A DNA stretch of 58,754 nt from Paenibacillus phocaeensis (GTDB lineage: Bacteria > Bacillota > Bacilli > Paenibacillales > Paenibacillaceae): positions 40,143 through 98,896 of the forward strand of contig NZ_FCOQ01000006.1 of assembly GCF_900021165.1 (NCBI RefSeq). Direction: 5' to 3'. The translations under genes were made by a program, and so were the position numbers. Under the pieces are notes generated by a model. It saw nothing but the letters and a program-made list of their open reading frames with translations. It was not told the origin of the DNA and ran no database searches. Within the stretch, counting starts at the first letter, position 1; the number at the start of each line of letters is the position of its first letter. Below are positions 25,191-33,468 of this stretch, one piece after another.

Positions 25191-25928
25191 ATGAATTTAG
25201 TTGAAAAGGTTGCTATTGTTACCGGAGCATCGCGGGGGATCGGCCGACAAATCGCCGTTCAATTGGCGCAGAGCGGAGCCAAAGTAGTCGTTAATTACAC
25301 CTCGAATCGGGAGAAAGCCGATGAAGTGGTCAAGACAATCGAACAAGCCGGCGGCACGGCCGCGTCCATCCGCGCGGATGTCAGCAAGGTCAGCGAAGTC
25401 GAAGCTTTATTTGCCGAGACCCTTGAACTCTTCGGGCGTGTGGACATTCTGGTCAACAATGCCGGTATCCTGGAATATACCGCGATTCAAGACGTAACGG
25501 AGGAGTTGTTCGATCGACATTTTGCCATTAATGTCAAGGGGACCTATTTTGCTTGTCAACAAGCGATGAAGTATATGGCTGCCGGAGGAACCATCGTCAA
25601 TCTATCTACTTCCGTCTCGGGCGCCATGCTGCCAACGTACAGCGTTTACGCCGCAACCAAGGGTGCGGTAGAGCAGCTCACGCGCCAATTGGCCAAAGAA
25701 TTCGGTCCACGGGATATCATCATTAACTGCATCGCGCCCGGGCAAGTGGCTACCGAGCTGTTCCTAAACGGGAAATCGGAGGATTTGATTGACTCTTATC
25801 GCCGTATGAATGCCTTCGGACGCTTGGGTGAACCGGAAGATATCGCGAACGCGATCGAGCTCCTTGTTAGCGACAAAGCCCGTTGGATTACGGGACAGAC
25901 CCTCCGCGTCAATGGTGGATTTAATTAA
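25191..25928 (+). CDS. SDR family NAD(P)-dependent oxidoreductase
   Basis: 245 residues, a classical short-chain dehydrogenase. The nucleotide motif is TGASRGIG (12-19), then NNAG (about 89-92), the catalytic Ser in NLSTSVSGA, and YAATK (Tyr-x-x-x-Lys, about 154-158). The end ITGQTLRVNGGFN is typical. The residues after the first beta strands favour NADP(H), which is inference. Substrate is unknown. It is probably the target of the divergent AraC regulator. The start follows AAGGAGCG. Confidence 0.9.
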   Translation: MNLVEKVAIVTGASRGIGRQIAVQLAQSGAKVVVNYTSNREKADEVVKTIEQAGGTAASIRADVSKVSEVEALFAETLELFGRVDILVNNAGILEYTAIQDVTEELFDRHFAINVKGTYFACQQAMKYMAAGGTIVNLSTSVSGAMLPTYSVYAATKGAVEQLTRQLAKEFGPRDIIINCIAPGQVATELFLNGKSEDLIDSYRRMNAFGRLGEPEDIANAIELLVSDKARWITGQTLRVNGGFN

Positions 25929-25942
25929 TCCAGGAAAAAGCA

Positions 25943-25971
25943 AATCCCCCTCCGGCAGCCGGAGGGGGATT
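25943..25971. terminator. Terminator-like perfect hairpin after the SDR gene
   Basis: Perfect 14-bp arms (AATCCCCCTCCGGC / GCCGGAGGGGGATT) with a one-base centre start 14 bp after the SDR stop. The T-rich side lies on the minus strand, so it may act mainly against leftward transcription or as a roadblock for both. Confidence 0.6.
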
Positions 25972-26018
25972 CAGGCGTTCTGCACCTCCGACGCTGGGGA
26001 GGTTCCCTGCTTCTAAAC

Positions 26019-26056
26019 AAAAAAACGCGGCCCCCGAAATCCTCGGAGACCACGTT
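26019..26056 (-). terminator. Intrinsic terminator of tRNA-Thr
   Basis: On the minus strand AACGTGGTCTCCG pairs fully (with wobbles) with CGGGGGCCGCGTT and is followed by a run of seven T. It lies about 20 bp after the tRNA 3' end. Confidence 0.82.
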
Positions 26057-26074
26057 ACGCTTGCCTTATTAAGA

Positions 26075-26147
<73 letters not shown>

Positions 26148-26173
26148 AGGTTCGTTTTTAGCGAACAAAATTT

Positions 26174-26201
26174 ATTATACCCCGATTTCAAAATAATGCA
26201 A
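26174..26201 (-). promoter_or_regulatory. Promoter of tRNA-Thr
   Basis: On the minus strand TTGCAT and TATAAT are separated by 16 bp, a good housekeeping promoter, placed about 25 bp before the tRNA 5' end. Confidence 0.7.
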
Positions 26202-26227
26202 GCGTAAATGTCGGGGAAATCGGAGGA

Positions 26228-26527
26228 TCATAATTTCTCGCGAACGGAGCGCAGCTTCTGCTCGGAGGAGCTCGCTTTGTCCCGGCGGTCATCGATCTTG
26301 ATCGACGTCGATACGCGGCCGGTGCCCGATTGGAACGGCGCTTCGTGGATGGCGCGAATGGCGGCGAACACGTCGTCCAGCGGCCCTTCGAGAATCGTGC
26401 TCATCGAGGTGAGGGTAAAGGTGATGCCCGGCTGCTTCTCCAGCACCCGATGCAATTCGGCGACATAAGCGCTCAGGCTGGTGCTTCCCGTTCCGATCGG
26501 AATGACGGTCACTTCGGCGATAGCCAT
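26228..26527 (-). CDS. MTH1187/YkoF-like thiamine-binding family protein
   Basis: 99 residues of the DUF77/MTH1187 family. It opens MAIAEVTVIPIGTGSTSLSA and contains FTLTSMSTILEGPLDDVFA, the conserved core of the ferredoxin-like fold that binds thiamine or related ligands as a tetramer. The usual length is about 100. ATG at 26527 is chosen because GAAGGGA precedes it; an upstream start at 26575 would add a poor hydrophobic leader. It is the last gene before the large RNR regulatory region. Its physiological role is uncertain. Confidence 0.85.
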   Translation of the reverse strand: MAIAEVTVIPIGTGSTSLSAYVAELHRVLEKQPGITFTLTSMSTILEGPLDDVFAAIRAIHEAPFQSGTGRVSTSIKIDDRRDKASSSEQKLRSVREKL

Positions 26528-26670
26528 ATTGGTCCCTTCTTTCCTGATATGGATTTGGATTAGGATAAACCCCATAGACTTGGTTTTCCTCCTATACGTA
26601 TTCTACCCGTCCTTGCTCTTGAAGATCAACCACCAACCGCGTCATGGAGTTTGTTGCAGAGGCCTGGCTT

Positions 26671-26854
26671 CTAACGGAACACAGCGCCCTTATTCACTCG
26701 TTTCCCGGCGATTTCCCACTGTAACGGAACTCAGAGACCCTATTGGCCCCTTTTGGCGGAGATCCGGCTGCTTTTCCCCGGAATAAGGTCCCCTGGTTCC
26801 GTTAGAAATCAAGACAGCCCCAATACGAACAAATAGCGGCTTGAGGTTCCGTTA
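26671..26854. repeat. Mirrored four-box element, TAACGGAAC family (single copy)
   Basis: Direct boxes TAACGGAAC at 26672 and 26722 (50 bp apart) are followed by inverted boxes GTTCCGTTA at 26796 and 26846 (50 bp apart). It is a diverged single copy of the element that is amplified at 36.8-38.2 kb. The surrounding 26528-27020 has no gene. Confidence 0.75.
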
Positions 26855-27024
26855 AACCATGCCGTTTGTCCAGACGCAACCTCCATATCGATCTTCCTAG
26901 TTCCTCAGCCCCATTTAAAAATGTTCACAATTGGCCTCCGTCCCCCGCTCTCCGCATCACTACGCGGACCGGAGATTTTCATGTGGTTTTCAGTCCTTTT
27001 TCAACACAAATCCACCGTTTACAA

Positions 27025-27072
27025 ACACAACATCTTGGGCTATTCTTAGATCATCGCAACAAAATATAGTGT
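27025..27072 (+). promoter_or_regulatory. Candidate tandem NrdR boxes upstream of nrdDG
   Basis: ACACAACATCTTGGGC (27025-27040) and CAACAAAATATAGTGT (27057-27072) match the NrdR-box consensus ACACTATATATAGTGT at about 10 and 12 of 16 positions. They start exactly 32 bp apart, the helical spacing typical of paired NrdR boxes. The right half of the second box (ATATAGTGT) is a perfect match. NrdR represses RNR genes when dATP is high. Confidence 0.45.
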
Positions 27073-27297
27073 GAACGGGTGATCCGGCGGACAAGCCGCC
27101 GGACCTTAAAAGGGAAGTGCGGTGCAAGTCCGCTGCGGTCCCGCCACTGTAATCGGTAGCTAGGCGCTAGAGGCGAAGAGTTCCATCGTGTCGTCTTTTA
27201 GGCCCAGCCGTTCGACTGACTTCTATGCCACTGCGGCTTGATTCATCAGCTGCGGGAAGGCGTCAGCAACGCCCCGAAAGCCAGGAGACCTGCCCGT
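27071..27297 (+). ncRNA. Cobalamin riboswitch
   Basis: The adenosylcobalamin aptamer is recognisable by AAAAGGGAA followed by GGTGCAAGTCC, GGTCCCGCCACTGTAAT (about 27138-27154), and the B12 box GAAAGCCAGGAGACCTGCC (27276-27294). It precedes an intrinsic terminator and the nrdD-nrdG genes. Ligand binding should promote termination and so turn off the B12-independent reductase when B12 is available. Confidence 0.92.
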
Positions 27298-27408
27298 TTG
27301 GAAGACACCGACGGAAAACCTGCGAGGAACAGGGATGGTGTCCGCTTGCCGCTGAACCCTAGGGCTGTTGTTGTTCTGCCCATCTATCGACGTATGCAGC
27401 GCATTCGG

Positions 27409-27445
27409 GCATGTCCACCCTCGTCGGGTTGGACATGCTTTTTAT
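27409..27445 (+). terminator. Riboswitch expression-platform terminator
   Basis: GCATGTCCACCC pairs with GGGTTGGACATGC (one bulged T) and is followed by TTTTTAT. It stands between the aptamer and the nrdD ribosome binding site (GGGGAGGAG), so control is by transcription attenuation. Confidence 0.88.
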
Positions 27446-27485
27446 ATGAAATAAAAGCTCAGTTTATGGGGAGGAGAACTTTGTT

Positions 27486-29462
27486 ATGGCATTGCTAAAC
27501 CAAACGTATACCGACCGGGACACCTTGCTGGATGAAGTCATTCAATTAGGTGAGGAAATCGTGCACAGCCGCAATCTCGAGGTGCTGCGCGAGAACGCCA
27601 ATTTGAACGGAGAGAGCTTCTCCGGCAAGATGAGTAAATTCGGAAGCGAGTATGCCAAATGGTACGCAAACCATTTCGTGATGCCAGCCCGTTTGGTGCA
27701 AGCGATCCAGGACAATATCGTCTACGTTCACGACCTGGACCAATACGCCATCGGTACAACCAATTGCATCTTTATCCCTTTCGATAAGCTGCTTCGCGAA
27801 GGCTTCAATACTGGAAACGGCAGCGTACGCCCGCCTACCTCGATCATGACGGCGATGGCGCTGGTGGCGATTATTTTCCAGTCCCAGCAAAACTCCCAAT
27901 ACGGCGGCGTATCCGCAAACAAATTGGACTTCGATCTCGCCCCGTACGTTGCCAAATCGTTCGCAAAGTATTTCCGCAAAGGGCTGGATTACTTCGAGGA
28001 AGGCATCGCAAGCGCCGAGCTGGGCGACATCACGATGAGCCGCAGCGATCTGCGTGAGCAATATCCGAGAACTTTTAAATATGCGCTGAAGGAAACCGAA
28101 AGCGAAACCCTGCAGGCCGCGGAGAGCCTGATCCATAATCTGAACACGATGTCGAGCCGGGCCGGCGGGCAAATCCCGTTCACCAGCATCAACTACGGCA
28201 CGTGCACCTCACCGGAAGGGCAACTGGTCATCAGCTCCCTGCTTACCGCAACGATGCGCGGGCTGGGCAGCGGGGAAACACCGATTTTTCCGATCCAGAT
28301 CTTCAAATGCAAGCAAGGCATTAACCAGAACCCGGGAGAGCCGAACTACTCCCTGTTCCTGAAGGCGGCGGAATGCTCGGCCAAACGGCTGTATCCGAAC
28401 TTTGCCAACCTGGACGCCCCGCTCAATCTGATGTATTACGATCCGTCGAATCCGGATACGGAATTCGCCACCATGGGCTGCCGCACCCGCGTGCTGGCCG
28501 ACCGGTTCGGACGGAATCATCTGTCCGGCAAAGGCAATCTTTCCTTTAATACGCTGAATCTCGTCAAGTTGGGTTTGGAGCATGGCATTGTACTGGGGCA
28601 ACGGAAGGAAGCCGACGAACGCGGTTTCTACCGCGAGTTGACGCATTATATGGACATCGCCCTGGAAGGACTGCTGCACCGCTTCAACATCCAGGCCTCG
28701 CAGAAAGCGAAGGCTTCCGACTTCATGATGCGCGAAGGCGTCTGGGAAGGCGGCGAGAAGCTGGCGCCGGAAGACACGGTCGGCGACCTGCTGAAGCACG
28801 GCAGCTTGTCCATCGGGTTCATCGGGCTGGCCGAATGCATGAAGGCGATGTACGGGAAGCACCATGGCGAAGACGAAGCCGTGTACCGCAAGGCGTACGA
28901 TCTGATCGCTTACATGCGCGATTATTGCGACCGTCAAAGCGATATCCATAACCTGAACATCACCTTGTTCGCCACTCCGGCGGAGGGGCTGTCCGGCAAG
29001 TTCACCAAGCGCGACCGCGCGGTTTACGGTCCGGTTCCCGGCGTTGTGGATCGCGAATATTACACGAATTCGTTCCATATTCCGGTCTACTATAACATCA
29101 GCGCCGCGCGTAAAATCGAGCTGGAAGCCAAGTTCCACGGGCTGTGCAACGCGGGAGCGATCTCTTACATCGAGCTGAACGGCAATGCCCGCAGCAACCC
29201 GGCGGCGTTCCTGAAAATCGTGCAGTACGCCCTGCAGCAGCAGGTCAGCTATTTCAGCATCAACCATCCAATCGACCGTTGCTCGGCCTGCGGTTTCGAA
29301 GGGATCATCGGCGCAACCTGCCCTTCCTGCGGCAGCCATGAGAACGACGTGCACATCCGCCGGCTGCGCCGGGTGACCGGGTACTTGACCGGCGACTTCC
29401 AAACGCGGTTTAACGCCGCCAAGCAAGCGGAAGTCCGCGACCGGGTCAAACACGACGTATGA
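27486..29462 (+). CDS. nrdD: Anaerobic (class III) ribonucleotide reductase NrdD
   Basis: 658 residues. The C-terminal glycyl radical motif RVTGYLTGD places the radical Gly at about 632, preceded by a zinc ribbon CSAC...CPSC (Cys 599, 602, 612, 615). Internal motifs QIPFTSINYGTCTSPEG and TMGCRTRVLADRFG include the active-site cysteines. It reduces ribonucleoside triphosphates with formate as reductant in the class III type. The protein starts close to the catalytic domain and appears to lack the N-terminal ATP-cone of most NrdD (E. coli is 712 residues), so dATP inhibition may be missing. It lies behind the cobalamin riboswitch and overlaps nrdG by 4 bp. Confidence 0.93.
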   Translation: MALLNQTYTDRDTLLDEVIQLGEEIVHSRNLEVLRENANLNGESFSGKMSKFGSEYAKWYANHFVMPARLVQAIQDNIVYVHDLDQYAIGTTNCIFIPFDKLLREGFNTGNGSVRPPTSIMTAMALVAIIFQSQQNSQYGGVSANKLDFDLAPYVAKSFAKYFRKGLDYFEEGIASAELGDITMSRSDLREQYPRTFKYALKETESETLQAAESLIHNLNTMSSRAGGQIPFTSINYGTCTSPEGQLVISSLLTATMRGLGSGETPIFPIQIFKCKQGINQNPGEPNYSLFLKAAECSAKRLYPNFANLDAPLNLMYYDPSNPDTEFATMGCRTRVLADRFGRNHLSGKGNLSFNTLNLVKLGLEHGIVLGQRKEADERGFYRELTHYMDIALEGLLHRFNIQASQKAKASDFMMREGVWEGGEKLAPEDTVGDLLKHGSLSIGFIGLAECMKAMYGKHHGEDEAVYRKAYDLIAYMRDYCDRQSDIHNLNITLFATPAEGLSGKFTKRDRAVYGPVPGVVDREYYTNSFHIPVYYNISAARKIELEAKFHGLCNAGAISYIELNGNARSNPAAFLKIVQYALQQQVSYFSINHPIDRCSACGFEGIIGATCPSCGSHENDVHIRRLRRVTGYLTGDFQTRFNAAKQAEVRDRVKHDV

Positions 29463-29977
29463 AGCTTTGCGGCTATTACCCGGAATCCATTAATGAAGGC
29501 GAAGGCTTGAGGGCGGCGATTTTCATCAGCGGCTGCCGTCATTATTGCAAGGGCTGCTTCAGCCCGAAGACCTGGAACTTCGATTACGGCGAACCGTTCA
29601 CCTTGGAGCGCGAAACCGAAATCATTCATGACATTAAAAATAATCCCCTGCTGAGCGGCCTATCGATCCTTGGCGGGGACCCTTTCTTCTCCGCCGCCGA
29701 GGTCAGCGGGTTTATCGACCGGCTGGTTGCCGAAACGGGGCCGGTATCGATCTGGATTTACAGCGGCTATACCTACGAAGAATTAATAGAACATCCCGGC
29801 TCGCCCGAATATGAGCTGCTGCGGCGCTGCGAGGTGCTGGTTGACGGAAGGTTCGTCGAAGAGCTTCGCGACCCTTCCCTGCTCTATCGCGGGAGCTCCA
29901 ACCAGCGGCTGATCGACATTCAGCAAAGCCTCCGGCAGGGACAAGCCGTCTTATGGGAGTCCATATTCTCTTTCTAA
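29459..29977 (+). CDS. nrdG: Anaerobic RNR activating enzyme NrdG (radical SAM)
   Basis: 172 residues, slightly longer than the typical 155. The radical SAM cluster motif is CRHYCKGC (CxxxCxxC, about residues 26-33), followed by the GGDPF motif (about 72-76) that binds the SAM amino group. It generates the glycyl radical on NrdD. The ATGA overlap with nrdD couples translation and keeps the pair in 1:1 supply. Confidence 0.93.
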   Translation: MKLCGYYPESINEGEGLRAAIFISGCRHYCKGCFSPKTWNFDYGEPFTLERETEIIHDIKNNPLLSGLSILGGDPFFSAAEVSGFIDRLVAETGPVSIWIYSGYTYEELIEHPGSPEYELLRRCEVLVDGRFVEELRDPSLLYRGSSNQRLIDIQQSLRQGQAVLWESIFSF

Positions 29978-30024
29978 CTATAGAGATAAAAGCTGATTTT
30001 TTGAACACGAACGACAGGAGTTTC

Positions 30025-30058
30025 TGGTATAATTAAAAGCCTGTGACCTTCGTCACAG
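30025..30058 (+). promoter_or_regulatory. Extended -10 promoter and leader stem upstream of nrdA
   Basis: TGGTATAAT (30025-30033) is an extended -10 element. Directly after it, CTGTGAC / GTCACAG with loop CTTC (30041-30058) forms a small perfect stem. This gives nrdA its own transcription start, 226 bp after nrdG, so riboswitch control need not extend to it. Confidence 0.5.
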
Positions 30059-30203
30059 CCCGACAAACTTCATCACGGAGCGCAAGCAGATGGGCGCCCC
30101 CTTTTTTCACCTGTTATCTGCAATTTAAACATTCAAGATTTGCGGTAACGCCAGCATTTGCAGCAATCATTCTACTTATTTCACGAAAGCGAGGATTCAT
30201 CTC

Positions 30204-32537
30204 ATGCCCACTCTAGTGACGAAACCCAACAACCGACAGCTAGCGTTTGACGGCGAGCGCCTTGGCGTCTATGCCGACCGTGTTCTGCAAGGCTTACATA
30301 ACCTCGATAAGGAACGCCTGCTGCGCGGCGTGAATGCGAAGCTCCGCCGGGATGAAGTGACCGGGGAAGAGATCAGCAACGCGTTTACGATGTCCGCCCT
30401 GGAGCTCGTCACCAAAGACGAACCGGATTGGAAATTCGCGGCCGCCCGCTCCCTGCTGACTTCCCTATATAAAAAAGCGGCGGTCAACCGCCGTTACAAA
30501 GCTTATCCCGAGGAGCCGTACGGCTCGTTCTACCATTTGATCGCCGAGCTGTGCAAGCTGGGCATCTACCGCGAGGAACTACTCGAGTGCTATACGAAGG
30601 AACAAATCGAAGAGCTGGGCCGCACGATCGACCCGTCCTGCGATTTGCTGTTCGACTATATCGGCCTGCTGACGCTCACCGAACGTTACCTCGCCACCGA
30701 CTTCGACGGACGGACGATGGAGCTGCCGCAGGAGCGCTACATGGTCATCGCCATGTATCTGATGCACAAAGAGCCGGAAGAGAAACGTCTGGAACTGGTG
30801 AAGGAAGCATATTGGGCGATGAGCAACATTTATATGACCGCCGCAACCCCAACGATGTCCAATGCCGGTAAAAAGGTCGCCGGCCAGCTGTCCAGTTGCT
30901 TCATCGATACCGTCGACGACTCCCTTGAGGGCATCTTCGACTCCAATACGGACGTAGCCCGTTTGAGCAAAATGGGCGGCGGCATCGGCGTCTACCTAGG
31001 CAAGGTCCGCGCCCGCGGCTCCGATATCCGCGGCCACAAGAACACCAGCTCCGGCGTTATCCCTTGGATTCGCCAGCTGAACAACACCGCCGTCAGCGTC
31101 GACCAGCTCGGAACGCGGAAAGGCGCGATCGCGGTTTATCTGGACGTTTTTCATAAAGATATTCTCGCCTTCCTTGACCTGAAGCTGAACAACGGGGATG
31201 AGCGGATGCGCGCGCATGACGTTTTCCACGGCGTCTGCCTGCCCGACCTGTTCATGGAGGCGGTGGAAGCCCGCGGCGAATGGAATCTGTTCTGCCCGCA
31301 TGAAGTGAAGAAAACGATGGGCTGGAAGGATGAAAATGGACGTCCGCTGGGTCTGGAGGACTTCTACGATGAGGAGTTCGGGAAAGGCAGCTTCCGCGAA
31401 AAATACGCCGAGGCCGTCGCCCACCCTACCCTCTCGCGCATCACGATGCCGGCGATCGATATCATGAAGCGCATTCTAAAATCGCAGCTGGAGACCGGTA
31501 CGCCGTACATGTTCTACCGCGACACGGTGAACCGCGCCAATCCGAACCGCGCGCATGGGATGGTGTATTCGTCCAACCTGTGTACGGAAATTATGCAGAA
31601 CCAATCGCCGACCGTCGTCGAGCAAGAGGAACTGGTGACGAAGGACGGGCAAACCCGGATCGTCGTATCCAAAATCCCGGGCGACTTCGTCGTCTGCAAC
31701 CTGAACTCGATCCACCTGGCGCGCGCGGTGCCGGCCGGCGTGCTGGAACGGCTGGTGCCGATCCAGACGCGGATGCTGGACAACGTCATCGACATCAACA
31801 ATATCGAAGTGCTGCAGGCGCAATACACGAACAGCCAATATCGGGCGATCGGGCTCGGCACGTTTGGTCTGCATCACCTGCTCGCGCTCGAAGGCATCCG
31901 CTGGGAGTCCAAGGAAGCCGTGGCGTACAACGATGCGCTCTATGAGAAAATCAACTACCTGCTGGTCAAATCCAGCATGGAATTGGCCAAGGAAAAAGGC
32001 AAATATCCGAAGTTCGCCGGCTCCGACTGGGAGACGGGGCATTACTTCGAAGCCCGGAACTACACGGACGGCACACGCGAAGGCAAATATGTGACGACCG
32101 AGCAATGGCGCGAGCTGCAGAAGGAAGTCCGCGAGAACGGCGTGCGCAACGCCTGGATGTTCGCGATCGCACCTAACGGATCGACCTCGATCATCGCCGG
32201 CTCCACCGCCAGCATCGATCCGCTGTACGAGCTACTCTCCTATGAGGAGAAGACGACGTACAAGATCGCCAACCCGGCGCCGGACCTGTCCGAAAAAACG
32301 ATCTGGTACTACAAGACGGCGTTCCTGATCGATCAGCACTGGTCGATCGACATGGCGGGCGCCCGCCAGCGCCACGTTGACCAGGGGCAAAGCTTCAACC
32401 TGTACGTGCGGCCGGACATCAAGGCCACCGAGTTCCTGGAGCTGCACCTGCACGCCTGGAAAGCCGGGCTGAAGTCGACGTATTATGTACGGAGCCGGGC
32501 GTTGACGATTGAGGAGTGCGAATCGTGTGCATCGTGA
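30204..32537 (+). CDS. nrdA: Class Ia ribonucleotide reductase large subunit
   Basis: 777 residues. An N-terminal ATP-cone (about 1-90) is followed by the barrel with the first redox cysteine in GQLSSCFIDTVDDS (about 232), specificity-site region SKMGGGIGVYLGKVRARGS, and NLCTEI containing the catalytic thiyl-radical cysteine and its glutamate. The C-terminus ends CESC-AS, the shuttle cysteine pair reduced by thioredoxin or glutaredoxin. It reduces ribonucleoside diphosphates with NrdB. Its partner gene lies about 930 bp downstream beyond a repeat array, unlike usual tight nrdAB operons. The start has GCGAGGA upstream at long spacing. Confidence 0.93.
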   Translation: MPTLVTKPNNRQLAFDGERLGVYADRVLQGLHNLDKERLLRGVNAKLRRDEVTGEEISNAFTMSALELVTKDEPDWKFAAARSLLTSLYKKAAVNRRYKAYPEEPYGSFYHLIAELCKLGIYREELLECYTKEQIEELGRTIDPSCDLLFDYIGLLTLTERYLATDFDGRTMELPQERYMVIAMYLMHKEPEEKRLELVKEAYWAMSNIYMTAATPTMSNAGKKVAGQLSSCFIDTVDDSLEGIFDSNTDVARLSKMGGGIGVYLGKVRARGSDIRGHKNTSSGVIPWIRQLNNTAVSVDQLGTRKGAIAVYLDVFHKDILAFLDLKLNNGDERMRAHDVFHGVCLPDLFMEAVEARGEWNLFCPHEVKKTMGWKDENGRPLGLEDFYDEEFGKGSFREKYAEAVAHPTLSRITMPAIDIMKRILKSQLETGTPYMFYRDTVNRANPNRAHGMVYSSNLCTEIMQNQSPTVVEQEELVTKDGQTRIVVSKIPGDFVVCNLNSIHLARAVPAGVLERLVPIQTRMLDNVIDINNIEVLQAQYTNSQYRAIGLGTFGLHHLLALEGIRWESKEAVAYNDALYEKINYLLVKSSMELAKEKGKYPKFAGSDWETGHYFEARNYTDGTREGKYVTTEQWRELQKEVRENGVRNAWMFAIAPNGSTSIIAGSTASIDPLYELLSYEEKTTYKIANPAPDLSEKTIWYYKTAFLIDQHWSIDMAGARQRHVDQGQSFNLYVRPDIKATEFLELHLHAWKAGLKSTYYVRSRALTIEECESCAS

Positions 32538-32553
32538 TCTCAACCCTCCCCAC

Positions 32554-32576
32554 CCCTCCCTTACCGTAAGGGAGGG
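32554..32576 (+). terminator. Perfect hairpin after nrdA
   Basis: CCCTCCCTTA and TAAGGGAGGG form a perfect 10-bp stem with loop CCG, 17 bp after the nrdA stop. No T-run follows, so it may stabilise the 3' end rather than terminate. Confidence 0.45.
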
Positions 32577-32639
32577 CGCCCGAGGGCCCGCTGCCCTCTG
32601 GTCTCCCGCAAACGGGGGGAACGTGGGAGTGACTGAGGC

Positions 32640-33325
32640 GCTCCTGCACGCTCTCCCCTGCGGGGATACGCTTAGGTTGGCTCGTGGAACGCTTTTCCCC
32701 CTTCGGGTACGTCTTACTTTGGGCGCACCCGGGTCACCTGGGAAACCGTGCTGCTCATGACTGCTGCTTTCGAGGCACCCGGGGGACGTGGGCGCCGGGA
32801 GCGCTTCTCGCCCTTCGGGCCCGCTCTACTGCGGCGCTCCTGCGGGGCGGGGACTGCGACTGTGGCGGTAAATGGTGCTGCAGCGTGCGTAACTCTCGTT
32901 GTCCCCTTCGGGGATGCACTGACTACTGGTGCAAAGATTAGTTAGTTAAAGGACGAAGGAGTAGCAAAGGCGCTTAGTAGTGCCACTGTGTGCTGGGAGG
33001 CGTTGTCCCCTTCGGGGATGCACTTGCTTCAGGTGCAAAGATTAGTTAGTTAAAGGACGAAGGAGTAGCAAAGGCGCTTAGTAGTGCCACTGTGTGCTGG
33101 GAGGCGTTGTCCCCTTCGGGGATGCACTTGCTTCAGGATCAAAGATTAGTTAGTTAAGAGACGATTGAGCGGCAGGGGCGGTTGAAATGCCACTGCGTGC
33201 TAAGAGACGCTGTCCCCTGCGGGGATGCACTTACTTTACAGAACAACAGAGCAGCAGAGGCGCTGTTTTTTAAATGCACTGCGTGCTCGGAGGCGCTGTC
33301 CCCTGCGGGGATGCGCTCACGGCTA
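32640..33325. repeat. Array of hairpin modules between nrdA and nrdB
   Basis: At least eight copies of a module of the type GAGGCGYTGTCCCCTTCGGGGATGC, in which CCCC-TTC/TGC-GGGG forms a tetraloop-like stem. Clear copies start near 32645, 32690, 32800, 32898, 33002, 33106, 33209 and 33295. The copies at 32898, 33002 and 33106 lie in near-identical 104-bp tandem units, with later units of 103 and 86 bp. No gene or ribosome binding site is seen in the whole 32538-33468 gap. Confidence 0.8.
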
Positions 33326-33468
33326 TGTAAATAAACATGCGGGGAATGGGTCAGAGGGATCCGTGAGCAACAGCGATCGTAAGAACATTTCAACCCGGCA
33401 GCCCATAAACTGCATTTCCCAGCCATCGTTTAACTTACGCCATCACATATTTAAGGAGCGAAAATCCC

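Noticed and set aside
28209..29453. Minus-strand frame of 414 residues opposite nrdD
   Set aside because: Antisense shadow; nrdD motifs and the riboswitch fix the true strand.
32640..33325. CRISPR array
   Set aside because: Spacers between hairpin modules are themselves repeated in 104-bp units and no cas genes are near.
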